Shown one piece after another: positions 46,113-55,242 of a stretch of 64,000 nt of DNA. Position 1 is the stretch's first letter. Every line of letters begins with the position of its first letter. Position numbers and translations under genes: made by a program. A model generated the notes under the pieces. The model was not told the origin of the DNA, did not search any database, and saw only the letters and a list, made by a program, of their open reading frames with translations. This DNA comes from Chloroflexus aggregans DSM 9485 (GTDB lineage: Bacteria; Chloroflexota; Chloroflexia; Chloroflexales; Chloroflexaceae): positions 1,249,353 to 1,313,352 of the forward strand of contig NC_011831.1 of assembly GCF_000021945.1 (NCBI RefSeq). Reading direction: 5' to 3'.

Positions 46113-46805
46113 TTACAACGGCGAAGCCTTGCGCGTATCAGGGCGTTCAAGACCGGCATCAGCCTCAGGAGCCACCGCCGGTGGTGGTGTTGTCGGTGCA
46201 ACCGGTGGTTCGCTCACGAACTCGCGTGGCCGATACGGTGAGAAGCGTTCGATCTGGACGAGACGACCATCGCGGGTAAACTCATAATCTTCGGCAAAAC
46301 GGCCGCTCACACCCTGTTTGCGTGCTTCGGCAGCTCGAGCCCGCAAATCGGCGAGCAACGTCTGCACTCGTTCGGGGGTTACATCATACACATAATTGAG
46401 GTTGGCTTGGAGAACCGGTGCGCGGTCACAGGCGGCCAAACACTTCACCCGTTGCAGGGTAAACATACCATCAGGTGTTGTCTCTTCCTCGTTGATGCCA
46501 AGTGTCTGCTTGAGCGCTGCTATCAACTCTTCAGCGCCACAATAGCAACATGGCACATCATCACAGACTTGCAATACCCACGTCCCAACGGGACGGTCGT
46601 AAAAGAGTGTATAGAAACCGACAACTTCGTAGACATCGGTCGGCGGTAATTCAAGGATCGCGGCTACTTCACGGATAGCATCATCGGTGAGATAGCCGTA
46701 GGTATCTTGAGCAAGGTACAACAATGGCAAGACTGCACTGCGCTTACCGGCGTAGCGCGCGATAATCGACTCGATTTCAGTTTGATGAGTTTCACGTAGC
46801 GTCAC
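46113..46805 (-). CDS. nuoE: NADH-quinone oxidoreductase subunit E (2Fe-2S)
   Basis: 230 residues. The thioredoxin-like 2Fe-2S domain has ligands C-x4-C in QVCDDVPCCYCGAEEL and C-x3-C in KCLAACDRAPVLQ. The N-terminal AVLPLLYLAQDTYGYLTDDA helix is typical. The C-terminus is extended by about 60 residues ending in an Ala/Pro-rich stretch (PVAPTTPPPAVAPEADAG), longer than most NuoE. It is separated from nuoD by the 425-base repeat region, so it may be transcribed partly independently. Confidence 0.95.
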   Translation of the reverse strand: MTLRETHQTEIESIIARYAGKRSAVLPLLYLAQDTYGYLTDDAIREVAAILELPPTDVYEVVGFYTLFYDRPVGTWVLQVCDDVPCCYCGAEELIAALKQTLGINEEETTPDGMFTLQRVKCLAACDRAPVLQANLNYVYDVTPERVQTLLADLRARAAEARKQGVSGRFAEDYEFTRDGRLVQIERFSPYRPREFVSEPPVAPTTPPPAVAPEADAGLERPDTRKASPL

Positions 46806-47230
46806 TGTTTCCTCCGTGGATTCCTCGCCATGAGGTCCCTATCCCCCACCTCCCCGCTTCCACGTGGTGGGCGAAGAGAAACCATCCTTTGCGCCCTTTG
46901 CGTAAGCAATCTTTGCCCTTCATGGGGCACGGCGTGCCGTGCCCCTACGGGTGGCGTTCTGTGCGCCTTTGCGTGAGCAATCGTTGCGTCCTTTGCTTCC
47001 TCTGCGGCCTTTGCGTAAGCATCTTTGCCCCCTCCGCGCTCTTTGCGTTAGCGTCCTTTGCCCTTCGTGGGGGCACGGCATCACCGTGCCCCTACGGGTG
47101 GCGTTCTGGCGCCTTTGCGTGAGCAATCGTTGCGTCCTTTGCTTCCTCTGCGGCCTTTGCGTGAGCATCTTTGCCCCCTCCGCGCTCTTTGCGTTAAAGG
47201 CAGCAATCCCCAACCCACGCATCAAACCCG
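46806..47230. repeat. Tandem duplication of low-complexity 'ctttgcg' repeat inside the nuo operon
   Basis: 425 bases between nuoD and nuoE. It contains two near-identical copies of about 143 bases (46915-47058 and 47059-47197), each starting TGCCCTTC(A/G)TGGGG and running through CCCTACGGGTGGCGTTCTG to CGCGCTCTTTGCGTTA. The units are full of CCTTTGCG/CTCTGCGG words, the complement of the dispersed GCAAAGGCGCAGAG repeat seen at 51971, 52550 and 54972. No gene is convincing here. Confidence 0.8.
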
Positions 47231-48466
47231 TCAGCGATCCACTTCACCGAGGACGGGATCGAGGCTGGCGATCAATGCGACCAAATCGGCAACCAGCCGA
47301 CCCTTAGCCATATGAGCCAGACTCTGTAGATTGATGAAGGACGGCGCGCGGAAATGGACACGCCATGGCTTGGGACTACCATCACTCACCACATAGCAAC
47401 CGAGGATGCCACGGGGCGATTCGATGCTTACGTAGGCATCGCCCCGTGGAGGCTTAAAGCCCTCGGTCCAAAGCTTAAAGTGGTGAATGAGCGACTCCAT
47501 ACTCTCGGTAATCTCGCGCTTGGGTGGTGGAGCAACTTTACGATCAGGAGTTATCACGGGACCAGGCCCCAACTCGCGCAATCGTTCAGTTGCTTGCTGC
47601 ACAATCTTCACACTTTGGCGCATTTCAGCGACCCGCACGCGATAGCGGTCGTATATATCGCCGTTCTTGCCTACCGGAATCTCAAACGAATACGTCTCGT
47701 AGCCACTGTAGGGCATTGCCTTACGCACATCGTAAGCAACACCGGTCGCGCGCAGATTAGCGCCGGTCAGCCCAAGTGCAATTGCCGATTGGGCATCAAT
47801 GACACCGACCCCAACCGTCCGTTCGAGCCAGAGCGGGTTGGCCGTCAGTAAATCCTCGTATTCATCAATACGCGACGGCATAATGGCGAGGAACTGCTCG
47901 ACGGTAGGAATAAAATCGGCGGGTAGATCGTAAGCCAGCCCACCGATCCGAAAATAGCTGGTCATCATACGCGCGCCGGAGACCAACTCGAAAATATCGA
48001 GGATCTGCTCACGCTCACGGAAGGCGTACAGGAAGACACTCATTGCCGCGAGATCGAGGGCGTGCGTACCGAGCCAGACCAAATGCGAAGCGATCCGCTG
48101 CAACTCGGTGAGCAGGACACGGGCAATCTGGGCACGTTCAGGTATCTCAATACCGAGCAACTTCTCAACGGCCAGTGCATAACAGAGATTATTCGAGAGC
48201 GGAGCCAGATAATCCATGCGGTCGGTCAGAACCACCGCCTTCTGGTACGTCTTGCTCTCCATCGTCTTCTCGATGCCGGTATGGAGATAGCCGACATCGG
48301 GAGCGACATTCACCACCACTTCGCCATCAAGTTCCAACACAAGCCGCAACACACCGTGGGTACTCGGATGATGCGGCCCCATATTCAGCACCATCGTCTC
48401 GGTGCGACCGGCCACTGCCGGCTCGATAATCTGCCGTGGCGTCGGCACCGTGATCGGTTCAGTCAT
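47231..48466 (-). CDS. nuoD: NADH-quinone oxidoreductase subunit D
   Basis: 411 residues, the 49-kDa-type subunit that forms the quinone site with NuoB. Signatures: NMGPHHPSTHGVLRLVLELD with the quinone-contacting His, DVGYLHTGIEKTMESKTYQK, DRMDYLAPLSNNLCYALAVE, and the end DPVLGEVDR. Starts two bases after the nuoC stop. Confidence 0.97.
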   Translation of the reverse strand: MTEPITVPTPRQIIEPAVAGRTETMVLNMGPHHPSTHGVLRLVLELDGEVVVNVAPDVGYLHTGIEKTMESKTYQKAVVLTDRMDYLAPLSNNLCYALAVEKLLGIEIPERAQIARVLLTELQRIASHLVWLGTHALDLAAMSVFLYAFREREQILDIFELVSGARMMTSYFRIGGLAYDLPADFIPTVEQFLAIMPSRIDEYEDLLTANPLWLERTVGVGVIDAQSAIALGLTGANLRATGVAYDVRKAMPYSGYETYSFEIPVGKNGDIYDRYRVRVAEMRQSVKIVQQATERLRELGPGPVITPDRKVAPPPKREITESMESLIHHFKLWTEGFKPPRGDAYVSIESPRGILGCYVVSDGSPKPWRVHFRAPSFINLQSLAHMAKGRLVADLVALIASLDPVLGEVDR

Positions 48467-48468
48467 GG

Positions 48469-48987
48469 CTACTCCTTCGCGAACGGCTTGTGCGCGTAGA
48501 TTCGGTCCTGATTAAACGTAAAGGCAACTTCTTCTTCGCCTAACGGATAATCCTTACGCAGAGGATGCCCAATCCAGTCCTCGGGCAGCAAAATGCGGGT
48601 CAGCGAAGGGTGACCGGTGAACGTAATGCCCAACAGGTCGAACGTTTCACGCTCCTGATAGTTCGCCGTCGGGAACAGTGGTGTTAACGAGGGTACCGTA
48701 GGGTTCGGCTCATCACATCCCACTTTCAGACAGACCCGATGGCGATGGCGCATACTGGTCAGATGGGCCACGACTTCAAAGCGCGGCTTGCGACCGAGAT
48801 AATCAACGCCACACAGATTTTCGAGGAACGTATAGGCCAATTCCGGATCATCACGGAGAAGTTGGGCAGCAGCCAGATAGCCGGAGGGAGTCAGCGTCAC
48901 GCTTACATCGCCACGAAACTCGTTCACGGCCACAATTTCTTTCCCAACGCGATCACGCAATACGGCGAGCACCGTCTGATTGTTCAT
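48469..48987 (-). CDS. nuoC: NADH-quinone oxidoreductase subunit C
   Basis: 172 residues, the 30-kDa-type peripheral subunit. The family signature [20 protein letters not shown] followed by [20 protein letters not shown] is complete. It is separate from NuoD rather than fused, and its start abuts the nuoB stop. Confidence 0.97.
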   Translation of the reverse strand: MNNQTVLAVLRDRVGKEIVAVNEFRGDVSVTLTPSGYLAAAQLLRDDPELAYTFLENLCGVDYLGRKPRFEVVAHLTSMRHRHRVCLKVGCDEPNPTVPSLTPLFPTANYQERETFDLLGITFTGHPSLTRILLPEDWIGHPLRKDYPLGEEEVAFTFNQDRIYAHKPFAKE

Positions 48988-48988
48988 A

Positions 48989-49513
48989 CTACTTCACCTG
49001 CACAAGCGGCTGATCAATGCGGATCGGCGCTTCTTTCTTACCGCTAAGCTTCTCGCGCATCACTTTCTGATGCAGCATCATAATGCCATCGATCAAGGCT
49101 TCGGGGCGCGGCGGGCAACCGGCGACATAGACATCGACCGGCACCACTTCATCGACGCCCTGGACGATGGCGTAGTTGTTAAAGATACCACCACATGCCG
49201 CACAATCGCCCATGGCGATAACCCACTTCGGTTCAGGCATCTGATCGTACAGACGACGCACGACCGGTGCCATTTTGCGCGACACACGTCCGGCGACAAT
49301 CATCAGATCGGCTTGGCGGGGAGACGCACGGTTCAGCTCCATGCCAAACCGTGAGAGGTCGTAGTTACTCGCCTGCGCACCCATCATCTCGATAGCACAA
49401 CAGGCTAACCCGAACAACAACGGCCACATCGCATTTGTACGGCCCCAATTCACGACCGTCTCGAGGGTCGTTGTGACAATACCAAGATTACCGGCCTTCT
49501 CTTCTATTCCCAT
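48989..49513 (-). CDS. nuoB: NADH-quinone oxidoreductase subunit B (cluster N2)
   Basis: 174 residues from the ATG at 49513, which has AAAGGGG about seven bases upstream and overlaps the nuoA end by about 10 bases; an ATG at 49534 lacks a ribosome site. Cluster N2 ligands: the Cys-Cys pair in [11 protein letters not shown], Cys in [12 protein letters not shown] and Cys in [13 protein letters not shown]. It passes electrons to quinone. Confidence 0.96.
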   Translation of the reverse strand: MGIEEKAGNLGIVTTTLETVVNWGRTNAMWPLLFGLACCAIEMMGAQASNYDLSRFGMELNRASPRQADLMIVAGRVSRKMAPVVRRLYDQMPEPKWVIAMGDCAACGGIFNNYAIVQGVDEVVPVDVYVAGCPPRPEALIDGIMMLHQKVMREKLSGKKEAPIRIDQPLVQVK

Positions 49514-49860
49514 CGCAAGGCCCCTTTCTTCCATTCATAAACGAAGCCGACGATCAGTACGAGAAAAAAGACACCCATCACAACCAAACCGGCCGGACCG
49601 AGCTGGCGAAACACCAGTGCGAAGGGGTAAAAGAAGACAACTTCGATGTCGAAGACGATAAAGAGCATCGCCACGACATAGAATTTAACCGGAATACGTC
49701 GGATTGCCTGCCCGATGGGGTTCATTCCTGACTCATAGGGTGCCAGCTTGCGCGGCGTACTGCGACGCGGACCAAGCAGTGCAGAGAGTGTGATCACAAA
49801 GGCGGCAATGAAGACGGCGATGAGAAACAAGATCAGAACCGGAATGTATGATTCAAGCAT
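49504..49860 (-). CDS. nuoA: NADH-quinone oxidoreductase subunit A
   Basis: 118 residues from the ATG at 49860, with GTGAGG six bases upstream; a GTG at 49872 is unlikely. Three membrane helices and the NuoA signature [20 protein letters not shown] followed by [18 protein letters not shown]. First gene of the operon nuoABCDEFGHIJKLMN. Confidence 0.96.
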   Translation of the reverse strand: MLESYIPVLILFLIAVFIAAFVITLSALLGPRRSTPRKLAPYESGMNPIGQAIRRIPVKFYVVAMLFIVFDIEVVFFYPFALVFRQLGPAGLVVMGVFFLVLIVGFVYEWKKGALRWE

Positions 49861-49919
49861 ACGCAGCCTCACAGTATGCAGAGCGCCGGCCTGCCGGTGC
49901 GGGCAGAGGTATCAAGGGA

Positions 49920-49947
49920 ATTATACTTGTCTTCAGGGTTGTGTCAA
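49920..49947 (-). promoter_or_regulatory. Promoter of the nuo operon
   Basis: On the minus strand TTGACA (49947-49942), 16 bases, TATAAT (49925-49920): perfect consensus hexamers with near-ideal spacing, about 60 bases before nuoA. It is the best sigma-70 match in the window, consistent with high constitutive expression. The rest of 49861-50167 also holds the icd promoter; I see no clear operator. Confidence 0.85.
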
Positions 49948-50098
49948 TGTGAACGATCTAAGGAAGTTTCTTATACGATCTATCTATCAAAGGCAAGAAT
50001 CACCACAAAGGTATGGGAAATCGTTTTACTTACAACTACTTTTCGATACGCTGCATGCCTATCAAATTCGTGCAGGAAGAATCGTTGCGGCGTGAGAG

Positions 50099-50127
50099 TC
50101 GTCAAGAGAACAATTGTCGGCTATAAT
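50099..50127 (+). promoter_or_regulatory. Promoter of icd
   Basis: TCGTCA, 17 bases, TATAAT, about 40 bases before the icd ATG, which has AAGGAG seven bases upstream. The start points of icd and nuo would be about 220 bases apart, firing away from each other. Confidence 0.6.
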
Positions 50128-50167
50128 ACAGGCCGCAATATATTGTAAGGTGTGAAGGAGTCGAACT

Positions 50168-51970
50168 ATGAATCCCACGCCAAAAGGCGAAGCCATTCAA
50201 ATCGTCAACGGGCGCCTGCAAGTGCCCGATCACCCGATTATTCCTTTCGTTGAAGGTGATGGTACCGGTCGCGATATTTGGCGGGCCAGTGTGCGGGTCT
50301 TCGATGCTGCGGTGGCACTGGCTTATGGTGGCAAGCGCAAAATCGAGTGGCTGGAAGTATTGGCCGGCGAAAAGGCCTTCCAACAGACAGGCAACTGGCT
50401 ACCAGACGAGACCGTTGAGACGTTTCAGAAGTATCTGGTTGGCATCAAGGGACCGCTTACAACACCGGTTGGCGGTGGTATCCGTTCACTCAACGTAGCG
50501 CTGCGTAAGCATCTCGACCTGTATGTCTGTCAGCGACCGGTACGGCACTTTGCCGGTGTACCGTCGCCGGTGAAACACCCCGAAAAGGTTGACATGGTCA
50601 TCTTCCGTGAGAACACGGAGGATGTATACACCGGGATTGAGTATCGTGGTGGTAGTCCAGAGGCGGCCAAAATTATCGAATTCTTACAGCGCGAATTCCC
50701 GAAGGATTTCGCGAAGATTCGGTTTGGCACCCCTGAACAGACCGACGAGTTTCGCCGTTTGATCGGTGAGGAACCAGAAGGTAAGATCGAAGTCGGGATT
50801 GGCATTAAGCCGATCAGCCGAATCGGTACCGAGCGCATCATGGCGGCGGCTATTCAATACGCGATTAATTACAAGCGGAAGAGCATTACCATTATGCACA
50901 AGGGGAACATTCAGAAGTTCACCGAGGGGGCCTTCCGCGATTGGGCGTATGAATATGCCGAGCGAGCTTTCGGTGATTATGTTTATACGTGGGCACAGTG
51001 GGAGCGCACGAAAGCGGCGCGTGGCGAAGCAGCAGCTAACGCTGAGCAGAAAGAGGCGCTGGCCAGCGGCAAGATTCTGGTCAAGGACACGATCGCCGAC
51101 ATTATCTTCCAACAAGTGCTGACCCGGCCAGACGAATTTGACGTTATCGTCGCGCCAAACCTCAATGGCGACTACCTCTCGGATGCGTTGGCAGCGCAAG
51201 TCGGTGGGATCGGCATCGCACCCGGCGGAAACATCAACTATGTGACCGGTCACGCCATTTTCGAGGCGACCCATGGTACGGCACCGAAGTATGCCGATCT
51301 CGACAAGGTGAACCCCGGTTCGGTGATTTTGTCGGGTGAGATGATGCTGCGCTATATGGGTTGGACGGAAGCGGCTGACCTTATTATTGCCGGGCTTGAG
51401 CGCACGATTGCCGACAAGACGGTGACGTATGACTTCGCCCGGTTGATGGAAGGGGCACGCGAGGTGAAAACCTCAGAGTTCGGTAGCTTGATCATTGCTA
51501 ATATGGAGAAGATCGCTGCCGGACAGGTGCCGCACCCCGAAGAGACCTTTGGACCGGAGATTTTGCGCCGGGCCGATGGCAAGGTTTATCCGCACGATAG
51601 CGTGGGGGCGGTGATGACGCGGGCCGTGGTGGCCGTGCCGGCTGAGGCGTCGTTGCGCGAAACGGCGATCTATATGCGTGGGCGCAATATCCACTCGGTG
51701 ATCGTTAAGCCGGATGCGAGTGGGCAGTGGGGCATTATGACCATGCGCGACGTGTTGAAGAAGGTCGTGCGCGAGGGTCGAGCGGTTGATGGTTTGACTG
51801 TCGGTGATCTGACAACACGGCCCCTACTGAGTGTTAGCCCGGAGACTCCTATCACTGAGTGCGCTGCGCTGATGGTCGAGCGCAATATTCGTCGGTTGGC
51901 GGTGGTTGAGAATGGGGAGCCAATCGGGATTATTTCGGAGACTGATATTTTCAGCTACGTGGCGGAGTAG
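50168..51970 (+). CDS. icd: NADP-dependent isocitrate dehydrogenase with C-terminal CBS-domain pair
   Basis: 600 residues against about 416 in E. coli. Residues 1 to about 446 align with bacterial Icd: [20 protein letters not shown] (contains the serine region phosphorylated in E. coli), [31 protein letters not shown], and [20 protein letters not shown] with the Lys-Tyr pair that selects NADP. After a linker, residues about 475-600 form two CBS motifs: [20 protein letters not shown] to [12 protein letters not shown], and [18 protein letters not shown] to [15 protein letters not shown] pairs usually bind adenosine nucleotides, so the enzyme may be controlled by energy charge. This fusion is uncommon. 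It is divergent from the nuo operon. Confidence 0.95.
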   Translation: MNPTPKGEAIQIVNGRLQVPDHPIIPFVEGDGTGRDIWRASVRVFDAAVALAYGGKRKIEWLEVLAGEKAFQQTGNWLPDETVETFQKYLVGIKGPLTTPVGGGIRSLNVALRKHLDLYVCQRPVRHFAGVPSPVKHPEKVDMVIFRENTEDVYTGIEYRGGSPEAAKIIEFLQREFPKDFAKIRFGTPEQTDEFRRLIGEEPEGKIEVGIGIKPISRIGTERIMAAAIQYAINYKRKSITIMHKGNIQKFTEGAFRDWAYEYAERAFGDYVYTWAQWERTKAARGEAAANAEQKEALASGKILVKDTIADIIFQQVLTRPDEFDVIVAPNLNGDYLSDALAAQVGGIGIAPGGNINYVTGHAIFEATHGTAPKYADLDKVNPGSVILSGEMMLRYMGWTEAADLIIAGLERTIADKTVTYDFARLMEGAREVKTSEFGSLIIANMEKIAAGQVPHPEETFGPEILRRADGKVYPHDSVGAVMTRAVVAVPAEASLRETAIYMRGRNIHSVIVKPDASGQWGIMTMRDVLKKVVREGRAVDGLTVGDLTTRPLLSVSPETPITECAALMVERNIRRLAVVENGEPIGIISETDIFSYVAE

Positions 51971-52090
51971 CAACGCAGAGAACTAACGCAAAGGCGCAGA
52001 GAACGCGAAGAGCGCAAAGGGTTGGAGTCACAAAAGCGCGCTACTTCCTCTACCAAAAACCCTCTGCGCACTTTGCGTCTTTGCGTTTCC
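51971..52090. repeat. Dispersed 'gcaaaggcgcagag' repeat, inverted pair
   Basis: Left arm 51974-52021 (AACGCAAAGGCGCAGAG, GCGAAGAGCGCAAAGGG) and right arm about 52057-52088 in the opposite sense (CCCTCTGCGCACTTTGCG, TCTTTGCGTTT). The arms can pair imperfectly. It lies between the ends of the convergent icd and GxxExxY genes. Confidence 0.75.
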
Positions 52091-52093
52091 GAA

Positions 52094-52474
52094 TTACAGA
52101 CGATTTACAATACGATGAATACCATCTTTGACCATCCGCTCACCGAAATTGATGACGAGGGCAAGCTTTAGACCGGATAACCGCAAATAAGTGAGTGCTT
52201 GCGCCGTAAACACCTCGTTATAGAAATTCACGGCTTTGCATTCGACGATGACTAATCCACCCACCAGAAGATCAATGCGGAGTGGGGTTGCAAGTGTTTG
52301 GTTTTTGTACTTGATCGGCAGATATTTTTGTTGTTCAACTGGAATGCCGGCTTGTGATAATTCCCATACTAGTGCTTCTTCGTAGATACGCTCGAGTAGG
52401 CCCGGTCCGCCAAGATTACGATGTGCTTCGATTACAGCAGCAATGATGTGGTGGCTGAGAATGTTTTCGTTCAT
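52094..52474 (-). CDS. GxxExxY family protein (PD-(D/E)XK-like)
   Basis: 126 residues. The name-giving motif is G-x2-E-x2-Y in LGGPGLLERIYEEALVWEL. The nuclease-like core R-I-D-L-L-V-G-x4-V-E-C-K-A-V (Asp then E-x-K) resembles the PD-(D/E)XK fold, and GLKLALVINFGERMVKDGIHR closes the domain. The family is widespread, often repeated in genomes and of unknown function. Here it is flanked on both sides by copies of the dispersed low-complexity repeat. Confidence 0.88.
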   Translation of the reverse strand: MNENILSHHIIAAVIEAHRNLGGPGLLERIYEEALVWELSQAGIPVEQQKYLPIKYKNQTLATPLRIDLLVGGLVIVECKAVNFYNEVFTAQALTYLRLSGLKLALVINFGERMVKDGIHRIVNRL

Positions 52475-52549
52475 GGTGTAACTCTTGAATGTAGATTTGC
52501 CTCCTCATTAAATAAAACCGTTTGAACAGGCGAAAGGATTCGTGGCAAA

Positions 52550-52682
52550 AACGCTATGACGCAGAGAACGCTATGATGCGGAGGGGTGGGTATTGGCATG
52601 TAAGAGAGCTGTTCTCCCAACTCTCCGCGCTCTCTGCGTCCCTTTGCGACTTTGCGTATCGCCCCTTTGCGACTTTGCGTTA
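52550..52682. repeat. Dispersed low-complexity repeat, second inverted pair
   Basis: Left part near 52558 (GACGCAGAGAACGCTATGATG) and right part 52617-52680 (CTCTCCGCGCTCTCTGCG, then CCCTTTGCGACTTTGCGT twice). It lies between the GxxExxY gene start and the end of the aminotransferase gene. Confidence 0.7.
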
Positions 52683-53876
52683 CAGATCGCCGAATGCAGC
52701 ACCGATTGCGGCGATCCCTTGCTCTATCCGTTCACTGCTTTGGAAGCTAAAGGCGAGACGGATTGCATTATCACCTTGGCCCGGTTCGGCGAAGCAGGCA
52801 GAGCCGGGCAAAAATTCGGCACCACGGGAGCGAGCGGCGGTCAATAGGGTCTGAGCGCTAACCCCTGAAGGTAACGTAACCCAAATAAAAAAGCCACCTT
52901 CCGGTCTGACAAAATGTGCCTCGGCAGGAAAATGACGCTGAACTGCTGAAACCATCACGTGACACTTTGCAGCATAGTGTCGGCGTAGCTCGGTAATATG
53001 CCGTTCGAGACGGCCATCGGCGCAGTAGCGGGCAACTACACGGGTAATAAATGGGCCGGTGGTGCCTTCGGCTTTGACCATGAGGAGCCGGTCGATGATT
53101 TCCCGACGGGCATGCACCCAGCCAATACGTAAGCCGGGCGCAAGTATCTTGGAGTAGGTACCAACTCGGATCACCCAACCGGCTTGGTCGAGTGCAGCCA
53201 ATGATGGTAGTGGCTCACCACTGAACCGAAGATCGATATAGGCATCATCTTCGACGACGGGTACGCCGTATTCGGCGGCTAACGCCACAAGCTGCCGCCG
53301 TCGGTCGAGGCTGAGCGTTACGCCGGTAGGATTGTGGAAGGTGGGAATCGTGTAGATAAACTTTGGTCGCCGACCCTCTGCGGCTAACCTGCGTAAGACA
53401 TCGGCCAGCACGGTAACGTTCATGCCGTGCTCATCGACCGGCACCGTTATCAGTCGGGCACCGCTCTGGACAAAGCGCTTGACCGCACCGAGAAAACTCG
53501 GACCTTCGATGATCACGATGTCGCCCGGCTCAACAAAGATTTCAGGCAAGAGAGCTAAAATCTGACCAGAACCGTAACCGACTAACACCTGTTCGGGTTG
53601 GGCATCGACTCCTTCAGCCTGTAAACGAGCCACGATCTGGTCAGTTAGGCCGGGGTATGACATCGCGTAGTTGAGCGATTCGGCCGCTTCGTAAGCTAAC
53701 ACTTGGGTAGCGGCAGCTATCAGCTCGGCACGGGGGAAGAGGGCGGGGTCGGCTAATCCATAGGCAAGGCTGATTAGCGGTCGGACCGGCTCGCCGGCAG
53801 CCCCAAAGAGCGGTGGCACAATTTCACGCACCCGTGTCGTGAAGAGATCGGTCAGACGATCAACAGTTGAAGACAT
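52680..53876 (-). CDS. PLP-dependent aminotransferase (class I/II, LysN/MocR-like)
   Basis: 398 residues from the ATG at 53876 (AAGGAG nine bases upstream). The PLP lysine lies in VGTYSKILAPGLRIGWVHA. Other fold-type-I features: VLVGYGSGQILALLPEIF, YTIPTFHNPTGVTLSLDRR (N-P-T-G), VPVVEDDAYIDLRFSG (Asp-Asp-Ala-Tyr) and the C-terminal ARSRGAEFLPGSACFA. The pattern fits 2-aminoadipate/aromatic aminotransferases related to the MocR C-terminal domain, but there is no N-terminal DNA-binding domain. The precise substrate is uncertain. The adjacent 2-hydroxyacid dehydrogenase on the same strand may act on the related 2-oxo or hydroxy acid. Confidence 0.9.
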   Translation of the reverse strand: MSSTVDRLTDLFTTRVREIVPPLFGAAGEPVRPLISLAYGLADPALFPRAELIAAATQVLAYEAAESLNYAMSYPGLTDQIVARLQAEGVDAQPEQVLVGYGSGQILALLPEIFVEPGDIVIIEGPSFLGAVKRFVQSGARLITVPVDEHGMNVTVLADVLRRLAAEGRRPKFIYTIPTFHNPTGVTLSLDRRRQLVALAAEYGVPVVEDDAYIDLRFSGEPLPSLAALDQAGWVIRVGTYSKILAPGLRIGWVHARREIIDRLLMVKAEGTTGPFITRVVARYCADGRLERHITELRRHYAAKCHVMVSAVQRHFPAEAHFVRPEGGFFIWVTLPSGVSAQTLLTAARSRGAEFLPGSACFAEPGQGDNAIRLAFSFQSSERIEQGIAAIGAAFGDL

Positions 53877-53930
53877 GAACATCTACTCCTTCTGTCACAG
53901 ACCATGTGTTGGCTGCACACGGATATGGTA

Positions 53931-54887
53931 TCAATACCCGGCTTGCTTATCAACCACGTTGATCATTGGCTCGTTGTGGATGAAAGCGTGCAGGTTCGTG
54001 ATAAAGAGATCAAGGGTACGGGAACGGATAAACGGAGAACTCCATGAGATATGTGGCGTCACAAAGACATTCGGCAATGTCCAAAATGGACTGTCGGGGG
54101 GCAATGGCTCTTGGGTAAAGACATCGAGGCCGGCTCCGGCGATCCGACGATTACGGAGGGCTTCGATCAATGCCGTTTCGTCAATGATTTCACCACGGGC
54201 AATATTGATCAGGTAGGCATCCGGCTTCATCAGCGCCAGTTCCTCTCGCCCAAACATGCCACGGGTGAACGGTGTTAGTGGAGTTGCGATGACGACAAAA
54301 TCGGCCTCCGGCAGCAATGTCCTCCATTCCCCTTCACCCACCACCCGTTCGACTCCGGTGGTCGGGCGTGGTGTGCGGCGCGAACCCCAGACCCGCATTC
54401 CAAAGGCGCTTGCGCGCGTGGCAATGGCCTGCCCGATCTGACCGAGACCGATGATGAGCATGGTTGATCCGGCCAGCTCGCGTAATTGGAGATCGTGTTC
54501 TCGCCACTGATGAGCGGCTTGTAATTGATGTAGATGGGTGGCTTGCTTTACATGACTGAGGGCAAAGAGCATTACGAATTCGCTGATGGGTATGGCGTGG
54601 ACACCGGCAGAATTGGTAACGATGATGTCGCGTTCGATCACTTCAGGGATGAGTAAACCATCAACGCCGGCACGAGGGATGTGTAGCCAACGTAGCGCCG
54701 GCATACGGTGGATAAAGCCGGCTAACTGTTCGGGGGGAAAAAACCAGCGAAGCAGGACCTCTGCATCGTTAATTGGTGCGTCTGGTTCACCGTTCTGATC
54801 GTACCAGACGATGATCGCTTCTGGCGCGACGGTTTTCACACGGGGAAGGAGTTCATCACGCAATAAACCGGGTAGTACGAGTTTCAT
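53931..54887 (-). CDS. D-isomer-specific 2-hydroxyacid dehydrogenase
   Basis: 318 residues from the ATG at 54887, with AGGAG five bases upstream; the longer open frame adds 37 residues encoded by repeat DNA. The NAD motif is IGLGQIGQAIATRASAFGM. Catalytic residues: Arg in NIARGEIIDE, Glu in DVFTQEPLP and His in FVTPHISWSS. It is probably a glyoxylate/hydroxypyruvate or related reductase; the substrate is not determinable. It lies 54 bases upstream of the aminotransferase start and may be co-transcribed with it. Confidence 0.9.
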   Translation of the reverse strand: MKLVLPGLLRDELLPRVKTVAPEAIIVWYDQNGEPDAPINDAEVLLRWFFPPEQLAGFIHRMPALRWLHIPRAGVDGLLIPEVIERDIIVTNSAGVHAIPISEFVMLFALSHVKQATHLHQLQAAHQWREHDLQLRELAGSTMLIIGLGQIGQAIATRASAFGMRVWGSRRTPRPTTGVERVVGEGEWRTLLPEADFVVIATPLTPFTRGMFGREELALMKPDAYLINIARGEIIDETALIEALRNRRIAGAGLDVFTQEPLPPDSPFWTLPNVFVTPHISWSSPFIRSRTLDLFITNLHAFIHNEPMINVVDKQAGY

Positions 54888-54971
54888 GGAGACTCCTAAA
54901 GGAAATCGTAGGGCTTTAGGAGTATTGTACCGAACGTAAGCAATTGGTTGATCGGTCAAGAGAACGGTTTT

Positions 54972-55106
54972 CTTAACGCAAAGGCGAAGAGGGCGCAAAG
55001 AACGTTAACGCAACGGCGCAGAGGGCGCAAAGAACGTTAACGCAACGGCGCAGAGGGCGCAAATGACGCAAAGATTGCTCACGCAAAGAGCGCGGAGTGC
55101 GTAGAG
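54972..55106. repeat. Dispersed low-complexity repeat with three 32-bp tandem units
   Basis: Units starting TAACGCAA at 54974, 55006 and 55038 repeat with a period of 32 (TAACGCAACGGCGCAGAGGG and onward), then run into GACGCAAAGATTGCTCACGC. It lies in the 355-base divergent region between the hydroxyacid dehydrogenase and efp genes. Confidence 0.85.
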
Positions 55107-55132
55107 AATGTGTTTATCACTGGGGTGACAAC

Positions 55133-55161
55133 TTGCGTAGAATCGCGTTTCCGCCTATAGT
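55133..55161 (+). promoter_or_regulatory. Promoter of efp
   Basis: TTGCGT, 17 bases, TATAGT, 80 bases before the efp ATG at 55243 (GAGGAG nine bases upstream of that ATG). Confidence 0.55.
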
Positions 55162-55242
55162 GATAGCATTCGCCGGGAAGCGAGTTCTGCCCAGCTTGTG
55201 TTGTATTGTCACAAAAAGCGTGATCACGAGGAGTATATTTGC

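Noticed and set aside
46889..47315. Small open frames in the nuoD-nuoE gap
   Set aside because: They are translations of the duplicated low-complexity repeat, rich in Leu, Arg and Cys, without ribosome sites.
49861..50167. Riboswitch or leader RNA upstream of nuoA or icd
   Set aside because: Leaders predicted from the promoters are only about 40-60 bases and show no stable conserved structure.
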